The position numbers and the translations under genes are program-made. Positions 22,740 through 31,685 of a stretch of 64,000 nucleotides of DNA are shown here, in pieces (position 1 is the stretch's first letter; each line of letters opens with the position of its first letter). Source of the DNA: Mycoplasma sp. Bg1. GTDB lineage: Bacteria > Bacillota_I > Bacilli_A > Mycoplasmatales > Hepatoplasmataceae. The DNA is taken from assembly GCA_001641205.1 (NCBI GenBank), contig LSMX01000003.1:248001-312000 (forward strand), given 5' to 3'. Below the pieces are notes generated by a model. It did not search any database, had not been told where the DNA came from, and saw only the letters and a program-made list of their open reading frames with translations.

Positions 22740-23617
22740 TTTTTTAGTCCTAACGCTGCTGCTCCAACTAAGTTAGCAGCATTTCCTAATTTTGCTTGCT
22801 TAAAGTTTATTTTTAAAAAAAGATTTTTGTCCATTTTGCTTTCTATTATAGTAACTAATTTATCGAAGGGAAATAATTTATTTTCAATAATTCCTCCCCC
22901 AATAACAAATATTTCTGGATCAAAAAGATAACAAATATTAACAATTCCTCATGCTAAATCATCTAAATATTTTTGAAAAACTATTCATACACCTGGATTA
23001 TATAAATTGGCAAAAATTTCTACTCCATGTTCAAAATTAAATCCAGCCTTTTGCATTTGTTTTAAAAGATTTTTAGTAGAAGCAACTTGTTCTCATTCTT
23101 TTCCAGAAGGAAGAAGCATTCTTCCCACTTCTCCTCCTCAACCATGAGCACCTTTAAATATTTCTTTTTCTACAATAAGTCCTCCACCAATTCCCGTCCC
23201 TAAAACAATCATTACTGAATTTGTTGAACCATTAATTACTCCTAAAAATAATTCTCCAAGAATTGCACAATTAGCATCATTTTCCACAAAAACTGGAAGG
23301 TTTGTTTTTGAAGAAAGAAAAGTTTTAATATTAAAATCAATATAATTTGTAAAAGCAGGGGTTGAGCCTATAACTTGTCCTTGTTCATCAATCACTCCTG
23401 ATGTTGAAACAGCAATATAAGCTAAATTATAATTAGATCTTATTTCATCATTAATTCAAGAAACAACTTTTTTTCACATTAAAGTTCCATCTGGATTTTT
23501 AGGACTGTGATGAGTTTGAAATTTATCTTTTTTGATAATTTTTAAGTCAAAATCAAAAATAGCTCATTTAATAAATGAACCTCCAATGTCTAAAGATAAA
23601 ATTTTTTTTTCCTGCAT
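22727..23617 (-). CDS. ROK-family sugar kinase, probable N-acetylmannosamine kinase
   Basis: 296-aa ROK protein. The N-terminal phosphate loop is LDIGGSFIKWAIFD; FVENDANCAILGE carries the catalytic Asp; LGTGIGGGLIVE and GAHGWGGEVG follow. The ROK zinc-cysteine cluster (CxCGxxGC) is absent. Next to nanA the likely substrate is ManNAc (NanK role). It reads through TGG and stops at TAG 22727, overlapping the SIS gene. Preceded by a 113-nt gap containing a 7-bp inverted repeat (ACTACTA / TAGTAGT). Confidence 0.8.
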
Positions 23618-23676
23618 TTTTCTAAATTTTCTAATATATTATAAATTAATAAACCACAAATAATTCTTAAAATTAA

Positions 23677-23712
23677 ACTACTATATACTTAAATTATAAA
23701 ATACTTAGTAGT
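23677..23712. promoter_or_regulatory. Inverted repeat upstream of the ROK kinase
   Basis: ACTACTA (23677-23683) and TAGTAGT (23706-23712) separated by 22 nt, with TATATAC between. It lies in the promoter region of the ROK-SIS pair; could be an operator, weak evidence. Confidence 0.3.
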
Positions 23713-23730
23713 ATAGAAGTTTAAAAATAA

Positions 23731-24495
23731 TTAATCTAAAATTATTTTTCCATACTTTCCTTTTTGATAATTTAAGATAATTTTTTTATAAAATTCTTCA
23801 GGAGATTTATTTGAATTATTTAATTTAACAATTAAGTCTTTTTCAACATCATCATAACCAAGATCATAACCTTTTTCTTGAAGTTTAATAATTAATTTTT
23901 CAGCCACTTCGTGAAGAGGTAAAATAGTTAATTTTATTGAACCAATTGCAGCAAGAATAAGTCCTTGACTATCATCTTCAAAACTAGGTTGTAAAACTCC
24001 AGGAGTATCCATAATTCAATATTTTTTTGCAAATTGATATCAACTATTAGTTTTGGTTACTCCTGGTCGATCTTCAACTTTTGCTCTTTTATTATCAGTT
24101 AAAATATTTAATAAAGTAGATTTCCCTACATTAGGAACTCCAAGAATTATAAATTTAGGAAGTAATCTTCTAAATTTAATTTGATTAGTAATTTTTAAAA
24201 TTTCTTGTTGAATCATTTTTTTATTTGTAAGCGAAACAGGAAAAGCAAACCCAAAACGATTTTTATAATATTGAATTCAGGGTTTCAATTCTGTCTTCAA
24301 AACTAAATCTGCTTTTGTCAATAAAACAATAACTTGTTTTCCATTAATCAAGTTATCAAATTGATCTATATAAGAGGATTTTGGAGCTCTTGCATCAACT
24401 AAGATAAAAAAGAGATCAATCTTTTTTGTAATGTCTTCAAACTCACGAAGAGTTTTAGACATGTGTCCAGGAAATCATTGAATTTGTTTACTCAT
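23731..24495 (-). CDS. rbgA: Ribosome biogenesis GTPase RbgA (YlqF)
   Basis: 254-aa circularly permuted GTPase needed for late 50S assembly. The order of motifs shows the permutation: VDARAPKSS, TKAD (G4), then GVPNVGKSTLLN (G1) and MDTPGVL (G3). N-terminal IQWFPGHM is the family hallmark. No RBS; a TATAAT lies 9 nt before the ATG, so translation may be leaderless. Two genomic neighbours expected downstream (rnhB, topA region) are replaced by the nan cluster. Confidence 0.95.
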
Positions 24496-24504
24496 TGTAT
24501 TTTA

Positions 24505-24510
24505 ATTATA
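24505..24510 (-). promoter_or_regulatory. -10 box 9 nt upstream of rbgA ATG (leaderless candidate)
   Basis: TATAAT in minus sense, then TAAAATACA and the ATG; no Shine-Dalgarno. Spacing is the same as for polC. Confidence 0.5.
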
Positions 24511-24631
24511 TTAAATTAGTTGTATATAAAACTATATATATTGAAAAATATAATATACTTTCAATAATATAATAGGGTTGTGGAAATTGGAAAACCTTTT
24601 TCTACATGAAATAGTCTTAGTTTAATTTAAT

Positions 24632-24676
24632 AAAAAAAGGAAACAGCTTTATTGCTGTTTTCTTTTTATTTTTTTA
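24632..24676. terminator. Bidirectional hairpin terminator
   Basis: Stem GGAAACAGC / GCTGTTTTC with A-run before and T-run after, giving U-tracts in both directions. It would end the small membrane-protein gene (minus, stop 24684) and any plus-strand transcript starting near 24580. Confidence 0.7.
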
Positions 24677-24683
24677 AACTATT

Positions 24684-24845
24684 TTAATTGGAAGTATTTT
24701 CTTGTTCTTCCTTAATTGTTTTTTCAATTATCTTTTTTGTTTTTATTTTTTTTATAGTTAAAATAACTATTCAAGTTATAAAAGTAACAAGAAAAATTGC
24801 AAAAGCAAAAGAAATAATAATAGTTGCAACTAATCCCGAATCCAA
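24684..24845 (-). CDS. Small single-TM membrane protein, unknown
   Basis: About 53 aa, not recognised. It begins with a hydrophobic helix (LVATIIISFAFAIFLVTF) followed by a UGA-Trp and a basic, then acidic, hydrophilic tail ending QENTSN. Start inferred as TTG at 24845 because AAAGGTGG lies 5-7 nt upstream; there is no ATG. It lies downstream of tRNA-Ile and is followed by a terminator. An overlapping plus-strand reading frame exists but lacks an RBS, so I prefer this one. Confidence 0.5.
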
Positions 24846-24921
24846 AATAACCACCTTTAAAAAAATATCCAATACAATTAAATAATAGCAATTATTCAAT
24901 TTAACAATTGTCATTACTTAA

Positions 24922-24998
24922 TGGTGGAACTGAATAGACTTGAACTATCGACCTCTCCGTTATCAGCGGAGTGCTCTAACCAACTGAGCTACAGTTCC
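24922..24998 (-). tRNA. tRNA-Ile (GAU anticodon)
   Basis: 77 nt with encoded CCA. Minus sense starts GGAACTGTAGCTCAG, acceptor stem GGAACTG/CAGTTCC, anticodon arm CTCCG-CTGATAA-CGGAG giving anticodon GAT, T-arm GATAG-TTCAAGT-CTATT. It lies directly after rpsI. Confidence 0.96.
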
Positions 24999-25038
24999 AA
25001 AACAAGGCTTAACCCTTGTATAGAAGTGAAAAGAATAA

Positions 25039-25419
25039 TTATCTTTTTGAAAATTGTCTTGCTCTTCTTGCTTTTCTTAATCCGTATTTTTTTCTTTCTT
25101 TTATTCTTGAATCTCTTGTTACTAATCCTGCTGCTTTTAGTGCAGGTTTATAATCAGCAGAAGCACTAATTAAAGCTCTTACAATTCCGTGTCTTAAAGC
25201 ACCAGCTTGACCACTAAAACCCCCACCATTAATGTTTGCTTTAATATCAAATTGGTCCATGGTTTTAGTAATTTCTAATCCTTGAACAGCATCTTGAATT
25301 AAAGTTTTATAAGGAAAATAATCATTAATGTCTTTATCGTTAATAATGATTTTCCCTTTACCTGGGGTTAAAGTAACTCTTGCTACTGATGACTTTCTTC
25401 GACCTAGTCCTTGATACAT
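25039..25419 (-). CDS. rpsI: 30S ribosomal protein S9
   Basis: 126 aa, normal length. Starts MYQGLGRRKSSVARV, has GGGFSGQAGALRHGIVRAL and the conserved C-terminus KKYGLRKARRARQFSKR whose last Arg reaches the P site. RBS AGAAAGGAAG. Cotranscribed with rplM. Confidence 0.97.
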   Translation of the reverse strand: MYQGLGRRKSSVARVTLTPGKGKIIINDKDINDYFPYKTLIQDAVQGLEITKTMDQFDIKANINGGGFSGQAGALRHGIVRALISASADYKPALKAAGLVTRDSRIKERKKYGLRKARRARQFSKR

Positions 25420-25430
25420 TTTCTTCCTTT

Positions 25431-25868
25431 CTAAAATTTTAGGGTAATTAGTTTTGGACTTTGCGCTTCATGTTGATGTTCTGGTCCTTTATAAACAAAT
25501 AATTTTTTAATCTGTTTTCTTCCTAATTTACCATGAGGAACCATTCCTCATACTGCTTTTGTCACCATTTCTTCTGGATATTTTTCACGCATGGTTGCAG
25601 CAGTTCTTTCTCGCAATCCACCTGGATAACCAGAATGATGGTAGTATATTTTTTGTTGTTCTTTATTACCAGTTAATTTAACTTTTTCAGCATTAATAAC
25701 AATAACAAAATCTCCATTGTCTTCATGGGAAGTATAGGTTGGTTTGTTTTTTCCAGTAATTATTTTAGCAACTTCTGAAGACATTCTACCCAAAACTAAA
25801 TCTGTAGCATCCACTACATATCATTTTTGATCAATGTTTTTTCCGTTGGCCATAGGTGTTTGTCTCAT
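25431..25868 (-). CDS. rplM: 50S ribosomal protein L13
   Basis: 145 aa. N-terminus MRQTPMANGKNIDQKWYVVDAT and HHSGYPGGLRERTA are typical; the end GPEHQHEAQSP is the family signature. Two UGA-Trp codons (in QKW and AVW regions) split it under the standard code. Upstream is TATAAT at 25888-25893 and an AGAAAG RBS. Precedes rpsI as in all Firmicutes. Confidence 0.97.
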
Positions 25869-25887
25869 ATTGTCTATTCTTTCTATA

Positions 25888-25893
25888 ATTATA
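25888..25893 (-). promoter_or_regulatory. -10 box of rplM-rpsI
   Basis: TATAAT in minus sense 19 nt upstream of the rplM ATG, within the 107-nt gap after truA. No L13-leader-like stem seen. Confidence 0.4.
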
Positions 25894-25975
25894 ATATATA
25901 CAAAATTTCTGTATAACCTTTTAAATTATATAGTTTTAACTTAAAAAATTTAAAAAAATAAGCAAATAATTAAAA

Positions 25976-26707
25976 TTAATATTCAATCTTAATTAAATAT
26001 AAACCACAACCAGGGGCTTTATATTGTGCCCCTCCTTTTTTAGGGTGTTCAAGAAGATATTTTAAATCATCTGTATCTAAAATTCCCCGATTATGGGCAA
26101 GTAAAACACCCACAATATTTCGGACCATAAAGCGCATAAAACCTGGACCAGAAACAGTAAAAATAAGTAAATCAGCTTCTCTTTTTAGAACAATTTTTAC
26201 TGTTCTTGTTGTTTTTTTATATTCTTCCCTTGCAGTAAAAGATAAAAAATCATGGGTTCCATTAAGAAGCAAAGTTGCTTTTTCTAATTTTTTAAAATCC
26301 AATGGATAAGAATAATTATATTCATAATCAACTCTTGAATTTATATAATTATTTGAGGATTGAAGATGAACAATATATTGATAAATTTTATTACTTTTAG
26401 CATAGCGAATATTAAAATTTAGTTTTACTTCCTCTAAACTTAAAACCTCTAAATCTGGAAGCATATTTAAATAATCTAAAAATTCATCAACTGATTTTAA
26501 TGAATTAGTTTTAATTGTAAATTGCTGTTCTAAAGCATGAACATAACGGTCAGTTCTTCCTGCTCCAATAATTTTACAATTGTTATCTTCAAAATAATTT
26601 TTAGAAGCTAGAAGTAAATCTCCCATTACAGTTCTTACAATGGGCTGAATTGCTCATCCATAAAATTTTGAACCATCATAAGTAATCTTTCCTAAATATT
26701 GTTTCAT
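25976..26707 (-). CDS. truA: tRNA pseudouridine synthase A
   Basis: 243 aa; modifies positions 38-40 of tRNAs. The catalytic Asp is in GAGRTDRYVHA; FLSFTARE and FMRFMVRNIVGVLL are family motifs. The start ATG at 26707 overlaps the ecfT stop by one base (TAATG). Start MKQYLGKITYDGSKFYGW includes one UGA-Trp. Confidence 0.95.
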
Positions 26708-27516
26708 TACAAAGAAAGACCCCACTCTAAGCACTCAATTCTTATGTTTTGAATTTGCAAATAGAAAATACCCGCAATTAAAATTGTTGCAATAAAAAAA
26801 AGTACAATTGAAAAAAAATCAATTCTTTTTTTAGAATAATTACTTCGCTCTTCTCCAATCATATATCCTCTTGCAATCATTGCTTTTGAAATGTCATCTG
26901 CCCTTCGAAAAGAAACAATAAACAAAGGTAAAAAAGCATTTCCAAAAGCACTTATTCTTTCTCTAAATGTTCCTTCACGATAACTAATTCCTCTAGTTTC
27001 CTGTGCATAAAGAATTGTTTTTAAATCAAGTAAAATAACAGGAATAAATCTTAATCCTAAAGTAAGAATCATTGAAATTTCATTTACAGGAACTTTTAAA
27101 TAACGTAGTGGATAAATATATCAAGCAATTGTTGAGGATAATTCTAATTCGCTAGTAGTAAGAATTAATAAGGTTCCTACTAATAAGATATCGTAAATTT
27201 TAAAAGCAATAATTGTAGAAAGATAAAGTGCATAAAAAGAATTTTTATTCTCCCCAAAAAAATAATAAAAAATGAAAGTAAAAGCAAAAATGAAAAAAAT
27301 TGGTTTCAATGTTTTTCAATAAATAATTAGATTTATTTGTGCAGCACAAATTCCAATAGTAACAAAAATAAACATTGCAAGTGTAGTTGTAATACTTGTT
27401 AAGAAAAAAACAGAAATTCCCAAAAAGAGAAAAATTAAAAATTTCAATCTTGAATCAAAATCATGGGCAATTGTTTTTTTATAATGATATTTAGAAATTG
27501 AAAAATTATTTTTCAT
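26707..27516 (-). CDS. ecfT: ECF transporter transmembrane subunit EcfT
   Basis: 269-aa membrane scaffold of the energy-coupling factor module used by vitamin and other micronutrient S components. Five to six TM helices; the two Ala-Arg-Gly coupling motifs are seen as QETRGISYREG and MIARGYMIGEE, which bind the ATPases. Starts inside the ecfA2 end (MKNNFSISKYH, overlap of 11 nt) without a clear RBS; a TTG 30 nt upstream is an alternative start. No S component is in the window. Confidence 0.9.
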
Positions 27517-28267
27517 AATAATTTTTTGACACCATTTTTGATCCAAGAAGAAGTTTTTTCCGACTTAATATTTCTTCTGTAGTTCCTTCAGCATAAATAA
27601 TTCCTTCTTTAAGAAAAAGAACTCTAGTTGTTGAGGCTTTAATTACACCAAGATGATGGGAAACAATAAAAATAGTCTTTTTATATTTTTTATTTAATTC
27701 TTTTATTGCGGCAACAAATGCTTTTACGGAAGCTGGATCTAAAAAAGCAGTAGGTTCATCAAAAATCATTACTTGAGGATTTGTAATTAATAAGGAAGCA
27801 ATGATAACTTTTCTTTTTTCACCAGAACTCAAATTAAAAGTATTTTTGGTTAGATGTGTTTTTGGTAAATGAACATGTTCACATACTTGTAGTACTCTTT
27901 TATTGATTTCTTTCTCACTCAATTTAAGTCTTGTTAAAGGCATTGCAATATCATCAAAAACTTTTTCCTTGAACAATTGTAAATCAGGATTTTGATATGA
28001 AATAGAAACATCTTTTCTTATTTTTTTATATTTTTTTAGTTTTGTTTTAGGAGTTATATTAAAATCATCATAACTAATTTCTCCTTCAGTAATGCTCACA
28101 AGACCAGCAATGCAATTTATTAAAGTAGACTTACCAGATCCGGTAGGCCCAATTATTCCAATTGCATCTCCTTCATAAGCTTGAAAAGTAATTTCCTTTA
28201 AAGCTTTTTTTTCTTCTGGAGTATTTGGTTCATAAACTTTTGAAATATTTTTTACTAATATTTTCAT
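27506..28267 (-). CDS. ecfA2: ECF transporter ATPase EcfA2
   Basis: 253-aa ABC ATPase. Walker A GPTGSGKST, Q-loop SYQNPDLQLF, signature LSSGEKRKV, Walker B MIFDEPTAFLDP, switch His in VSHHLG. Pairs with EcfA1 and EcfT to energise vitamin uptake. Tail overlaps ecfT. Confidence 0.94.
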   Translation of the reverse strand: MKILVKNISKVYEPNTPEEKKALKEITFQAYEGDAIGIIGPTGSGKSTLINCIAGLVSITEGEISYDDFNITPKTKLKKYKKIRKDVSISYQNPDLQLFKEKVFDDIAMPLTRLKLSEKEINKRVLQVCEHVHLPKTHLTKNTFNLSSGEKRKVIIASLLITNPQVMIFDEPTAFLDPASVKAFVAAIKELNKKYKKTIFIVSHHLGVIKASTTRVLFLKEGIIYAEGTTEEILSRKKLLLGSKMVSKNYYEK

Positions 28268-28280
28268 TACAATATTTCCT

Positions 28281-28982
28281 TTAAAATAAATTTGCTTTCT
28301 TTAAAATTTCTTGATTTTTGAAAATTTTATTTGGTTTAGCATCAGCGATGATTTTCCCCTTATTTAAAACAATCATTCTTTTTGCTCTTTTTGCTTCTTC
28401 CATATGATGAGTTATATGAATAATTGTTTTTCCCTTCATATTAAGTTTTTCAATAATTGCAATTACCTCATCTTGAGAATAAGGATCAAGCATTGAAGTT
28501 GCTTCATCAAAAATAAGTACATTAAAATTTAAAACAATAATTGAGGCTAGGGCAACTTTTTGCTTTTGACCTCCAGAAAGTGAATTTACATTTTTTTCTT
28601 TTAAATTAACAATATCTAGTTCTTTTAAAACATGATTAATTAAATGATCCATTTTTTCAACTGATTTAATATTTTTATTTTCAAGTCCAAAAGCAATATC
28701 ATTTTTTACAATTGAAGCAATCAACTGATTATCTGGATTTTGAAAAAGCATTCCAATATTTTTTCGAAGTATTTTTTCACAAACAGGGACATCATTAAAA
28801 AAATATTCACCTATTTTTAAGGGAATAATTCCAGAAATAACATTAACCAGAGTTGTTTTTCCAGATCCATTTGGACCAACAAGAGCAATATATTCTCCGG
28901 TGTTAATTGTTAAATTAAAATCTTTGAAAACTGTTGTTTCTTTAAACTTAACTGTAATGTTTTTTAATTTTATAATACTCAT
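28281..28982 (-). CDS. ecfA1: ECF transporter ATPase EcfA1
   Basis: 233-aa ABC ATPase. Walker A GPNGSGKTT, FQNPDNQLIA, signature LSGGQKQKV, Walker B LIFDEATSMLDP, switch region ITHHMEEA. It starts after the rplQ terminator, so the ecf-truA genes may have their own promoter; the order rplQ-ecfA1-ecfA2-ecfT-truA is ancestral. Confidence 0.94.
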   Translation of the reverse strand: MSIIKLKNITVKFKETTVFKDFNLTINTGEYIALVGPNGSGKTTLVNVISGIIPLKIGEYFFNDVPVCEKILRKNIGMLFQNPDNQLIASIVKNDIAFGLENKNIKSVEKMDHLINHVLKELDIVNLKEKNVNSLSGGQKQKVALASIIVLNFNVLIFDEATSMLDPYSQDEVIAIIEKLNMKGKTIIHITHHMEEAKRAKRMIVLNKGKIIADAKPNKIFKNQEILKKANLF

Positions 28983-28997
28983 AAATTAATTATATAA

Positions 28998-29028
28998 ATA
29001 AAAAGATGCTTAGAGCATCTTTTTATTT
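28998..29028 (-). terminator. Intrinsic terminator after rplQ
   Basis: AAAAGATGCT / AGCATCTTTT hairpin with a 3-nt loop and T-runs in both directions, between rplQ and ecfA1. Confidence 0.75.
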
Positions 29029-29033
29029 AAATA

Positions 29034-29408
29034 TTATACAAAAGCAATAATTGAAATTGGAGCAGCATCACCCTTTCTAGTTCCATATTTTAAAACCCGA
29101 GTGTACCCTCCATTTCTTTTATTATATTTTGGAGCAATATCATCGAATAAAATTTGCAAAGCATTTTTCCCTGCTGAATTTTTTGTATTTCGAAGAATTT
29201 TTGCTGCACTTCTTCTTGAAGCTAATGTATTTTTTTTACCCATTGTTATTAAACGGTCCATTTTTTTCTGTAACTCTTTTGCTTTTGCATGAGTTGTTAC
29301 CAATTGACCGTGGATAATTAGATCAGTAAGTTGGTTTCTTTCTGTTCTTGTTGTTCTAGCAGCGTTATGAACATTTGACTGTCTTTGCTGTCTATTTCTT
29401 TTTGCCAT
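29034..29408 (-). CDS. rplQ: 50S ribosomal protein L17
   Basis: 124 aa, normal. RTERNQLTDLIIHGQLVTTHAKAKEL is the conserved N-terminal helix region (usually RNLVTSLI...ITTTEAKAKE); ends GGYTRVLKYGTRKGDAAPISIIAFV. Follows rpoA as usual. Confidence 0.96.
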   Translation of the reverse strand: MAKRNRQQRQSNVHNAARTTRTERNQLTDLIIHGQLVTTHAKAKELQKKMDRLITMGKKNTLASRRSAAKILRNTKNSAGKNALQILFDDIAPKYNKRNGGYTRVLKYGTRKGDAAPISIIAFV

Positions 29409-29420
29409 AATTTTTCCTGC

Positions 29421-30398
29421 CTATTCTGATTTAAATGAAAGTCCCATGTCTTGAACTACCTGGATAATCTCTGTAATTGATTTTTCACCTAAATTATTAA
29501 TATCTTTTAGTGCTGAAACAGGACGATTAATTAATTCCTGTACATATCTAATATTTGAAGCTAGAAGTCATTTTTCTGATCTTGCAGAAAGATTTAATGA
29601 TTCAATTGGAACTGATAGTTGTGAATCAATATCTTCTTCAATTTCTTCTTCTTCAAATAAATCATCAGATTTTAGTTCTACTAATTCTTCAAAAGCTGCA
29701 TAATAATTTTTTAAAATTGCCCCTGTAAAAGCAACTGCTTTTTCAGGACTCATTGCTCCATTAGTTTCAACGTCCATTGTAAGTCTTTCGAAAATTCTTG
29801 ATTCTCCTGGATTTACTTCAGAAACATTAAAATTAAATTTTACAATTGGAGAAAAATTTGCATCAATTGGAATAATTCCTTGAATATCACCAATTTTATC
29901 TTCAACAATAAATCTTGTATCTTCAAAAGTTTTATAACCTTTTGAATAAATTACATAAATTGTTGCTTCAATTGCTTTATCTTTTGATGTATTTGCAATT
30001 ACTAAATTTTTATTATAAATATTAAAACCTGCAGGAACTTCAATATTTTTTGCTTTTACAACTCCATTTTGGGAGCTTAATTTAAATTTATGAACTTCAT
30101 CCACATCAATAATATTTTCATCAACTTCAATTACTAAATCTTTTAAGTTAAGGACAAATTCAATCATGTCCTCTCTTGCATTGGGAATTGCTTGAAATTC
30201 ATGTTGAATTCCTTTTACCTCTACTGCAAAAGCAGAAGCTCCAGGAATTGATGATAAGGCAATTCTACGAATTGCAATTCCAATAGTGTTTCCAAACCCT
30301 CGTTCTAGTTTTTCAAGGGTAAATTGTTGACTATTAGGTGTTTCTAATGATTCATTAGTAATAATTTTGTTAAAAGTTGGTATTAAAAACCGTTCCAT
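29421..30398 (-). CDS. rpoA: DNA-directed RNA polymerase alpha subunit
   Basis: 325 aa. The N-terminal dimerisation domain has LERGFGNTIGIAIRRIALSSIPG; the C-terminal DNA-binding domain is reached through a UGA-Trp and has INRPVSALKDINNLGEKSI. A short acidic linker (LFEEEEIEEDI) joins the domains. RBS CTAAGGAGATTAC. Confidence 0.97.
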
Positions 30399-30414
30399 GT
30401 AATCTCCTTAGCTC

Positions 30415-30798
30415 CTATCTTCTAAATTTCTTAGGTTTTTTTACACCATTATGGGGAATTGGTGTTACGTTTTTTATTTCTCTAATTTCAAAATCAGAAG
30501 TTTGGAAGAATTTTAAAACTGCAGTTCTTCCTGGCCCCACGCCTTTTATTCGCACTGATAAGGTTTTAACCCCATTTTCTTTTGCAGCTTTAGCAATTGC
30601 TTGTGCTACTAGTTGGGCTGCATATGCAGTTGATTTTTTTGCCCCTTTAAATCCAATTGCTCCAGCTGATGATCAGCAAACTACATTTCCATCAATATCA
30701 CTAATTGAGATGATGGTATTATTGAATGTAGTATGTACATGGGCAATTGCTGAGGGTACATTTTTTTTAGCTTTTTTCTTTGTTCTATGTTGTGCCAT
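30415..30798 (-). CDS. rpsK: 30S ribosomal protein S11
   Basis: 127 aa. AIAHVHTTFNNTIISISD, SSAGAIGFKGAKKSTAYAAQ and GPGRTAVLKF are family signatures; ends VTPIPHNGVKKPKKFRR. One UGA-Trp (VVCW). Alpha-operon order rpsM-rpsK-rpoA. Confidence 0.97.
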
Positions 30799-30812
30799 AA
30801 TCCTGCTCCTAC

Positions 30813-31187
30813 CTATTTAGTTGCTTTCTTTTTATTTGCAACTGTTTTTCTTGGACCTTTTCTAGTTCTTGCATTTTGCTTAGTAGATTGTCCTCTTACT
30901 GGAAGTCCTCTTCTATGTCTCATTCCCCGGTAAGCACCAATTTCCATTAATCTTTTAATGTCATATTGTTGTTTTCTTCTTAGATCACCTTCAGTAGTAT
31001 AAGTTGCTGCTGCTTCTCTAATTTTTGTTAGTTGTTCATCATTTAAGTCTTTTGTTTTTTGTTCTGGGTTTACATCTGCGCTAGTACAAATTTTTCCTGC
31101 AGAAGTAAGACCAATCCCATAAATATAGGTAAGAGAGTATTTAATTGCTTTATTATCAGGAATTTCTATATTTAATATTCTTGCCAT
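30813..31187 (-). CDS. rpsM: 30S ribosomal protein S13
   Basis: 124 aa. MARILNIEIPDNKAIKYSLTYI (normally ...KRVVIALTYIYGIG), IGAYRGMRHRRGLPVRGQ and the basic C-terminus TKQNARTRKGPRKT are diagnostic. Confidence 0.97.
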   Translation of the reverse strand: MARILNIEIPDNKAIKYSLTYIYGIGLTSAGKICTSADVNPEQKTKDLNDEQLTKIREAAATYTTEGDLRRKQQYDIKRLMEIGAYRGMRHRRGLPVRGQSTKQNARTRKGPRKTVANKKKATK

Positions 31188-31194
31188 AAATTAA

Positions 31195-31311
31195 TTATCC
31201 TTGTCTTTGCTTGTGCTTTGGATTAGACTTGCAAATTACTTGGACTCTCCCTTTTCTTTTGATTATTTGACAGTCTTTACACATTGGTTTGACTGATGCT
31301 CGTACTTTCAT
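31195..31311 (-). CDS. rpmJ: 50S ribosomal protein L36
   Basis: 38 aa. MKVRASVKPMCKDCQIIKRK then QVICKSNPKHKQRQG; the zinc ligands CxxC, C and H are all present (C+ type). It begins the rpmJ-rpsM-rpsK-rpoA-rplQ transcript; infA, its usual upstream neighbour, is about 4.8 kb away. The RBS AAGGAGAG is directly preceded by the U8 tract of the structured RNA at 31328-31478. Confidence 0.96.
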   Translation of the reverse strand: MKVRASVKPMCKDCQIIKRKGRVQVICKSNPKHKQRQG

Positions 31312-31327
31312 TTTCTCTCTCCTTATG

Positions 31328-31478
31328 AAAAAAAACCCTTCCTATACTAGAACCTAGTATATAAGGCATGTTGATAAGCGATTATAATGCGCAATTATGT
31401 AATTACGGGTTATAATAGCTCAACAATTTGCTATTTTCCACATACTTATTATATAGGAAAAGACCTAAATATAGGAAG
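31328..31478 (-). ncRNA. Structured RNA element upstream of rpmJ (unknown class)
   Basis: In minus sense, nested complementary segments fold into one rod. CUUCCUAUA (31478-31470) pairs with UAUAGGAAG (31346-31338). Inside, the segment around 31455-31441 pairs with 31370-31358 (AUAAG/CUUAU core, one bulge). Next UGUUGA (31425-31420) pairs with UCAACA (31374-31369), and AUUAUAA (31416-31410) with UUAUAAU (31387-31381). Opposite an unpaired 5' stretch, the 3' side holds a small CUAG-GUU-CUAG hairpin. A U8 tract (31335-31328) follows the closing helix. Either an independent 150-nt RNA or an attenuator-like leader of the alpha operon. The central bubble with a 3'-side hairpin recalls 6S RNA; that is inference. 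Confidence 0.45.
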
Positions 31479-31685
31479 AAAGCATGCATAAAAAAAGTCT
31501 TTTTACTGTTTTTAAATAATTATTTTTTTAGAAACTTTTTTTGTTCACAATTTTATTTATCTTTTTTAACAAGCAAAATTTATTTAGATAAATAAAAGTA
31601 AATCATCAAGACTATTTATTAAAACATCTTGAGAATTATTAATTATTTTTGTCCTTTATTATTTAAGTATTAAAAATTAAATTTA

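Noticed and set aside
24688..24885. 65-residue plus-strand frame opposite the small membrane protein
   Set aside because: No RBS, and the minus-strand frame has RBS, a TM-plus-tail pattern and a following terminator.
24577..31440. DnaA-box-like TTTTCCACA sequences near 24580 and 31435 as an origin
   Set aside because: Only single near-matches far apart with no cluster or dnaA/dnaN nearby.
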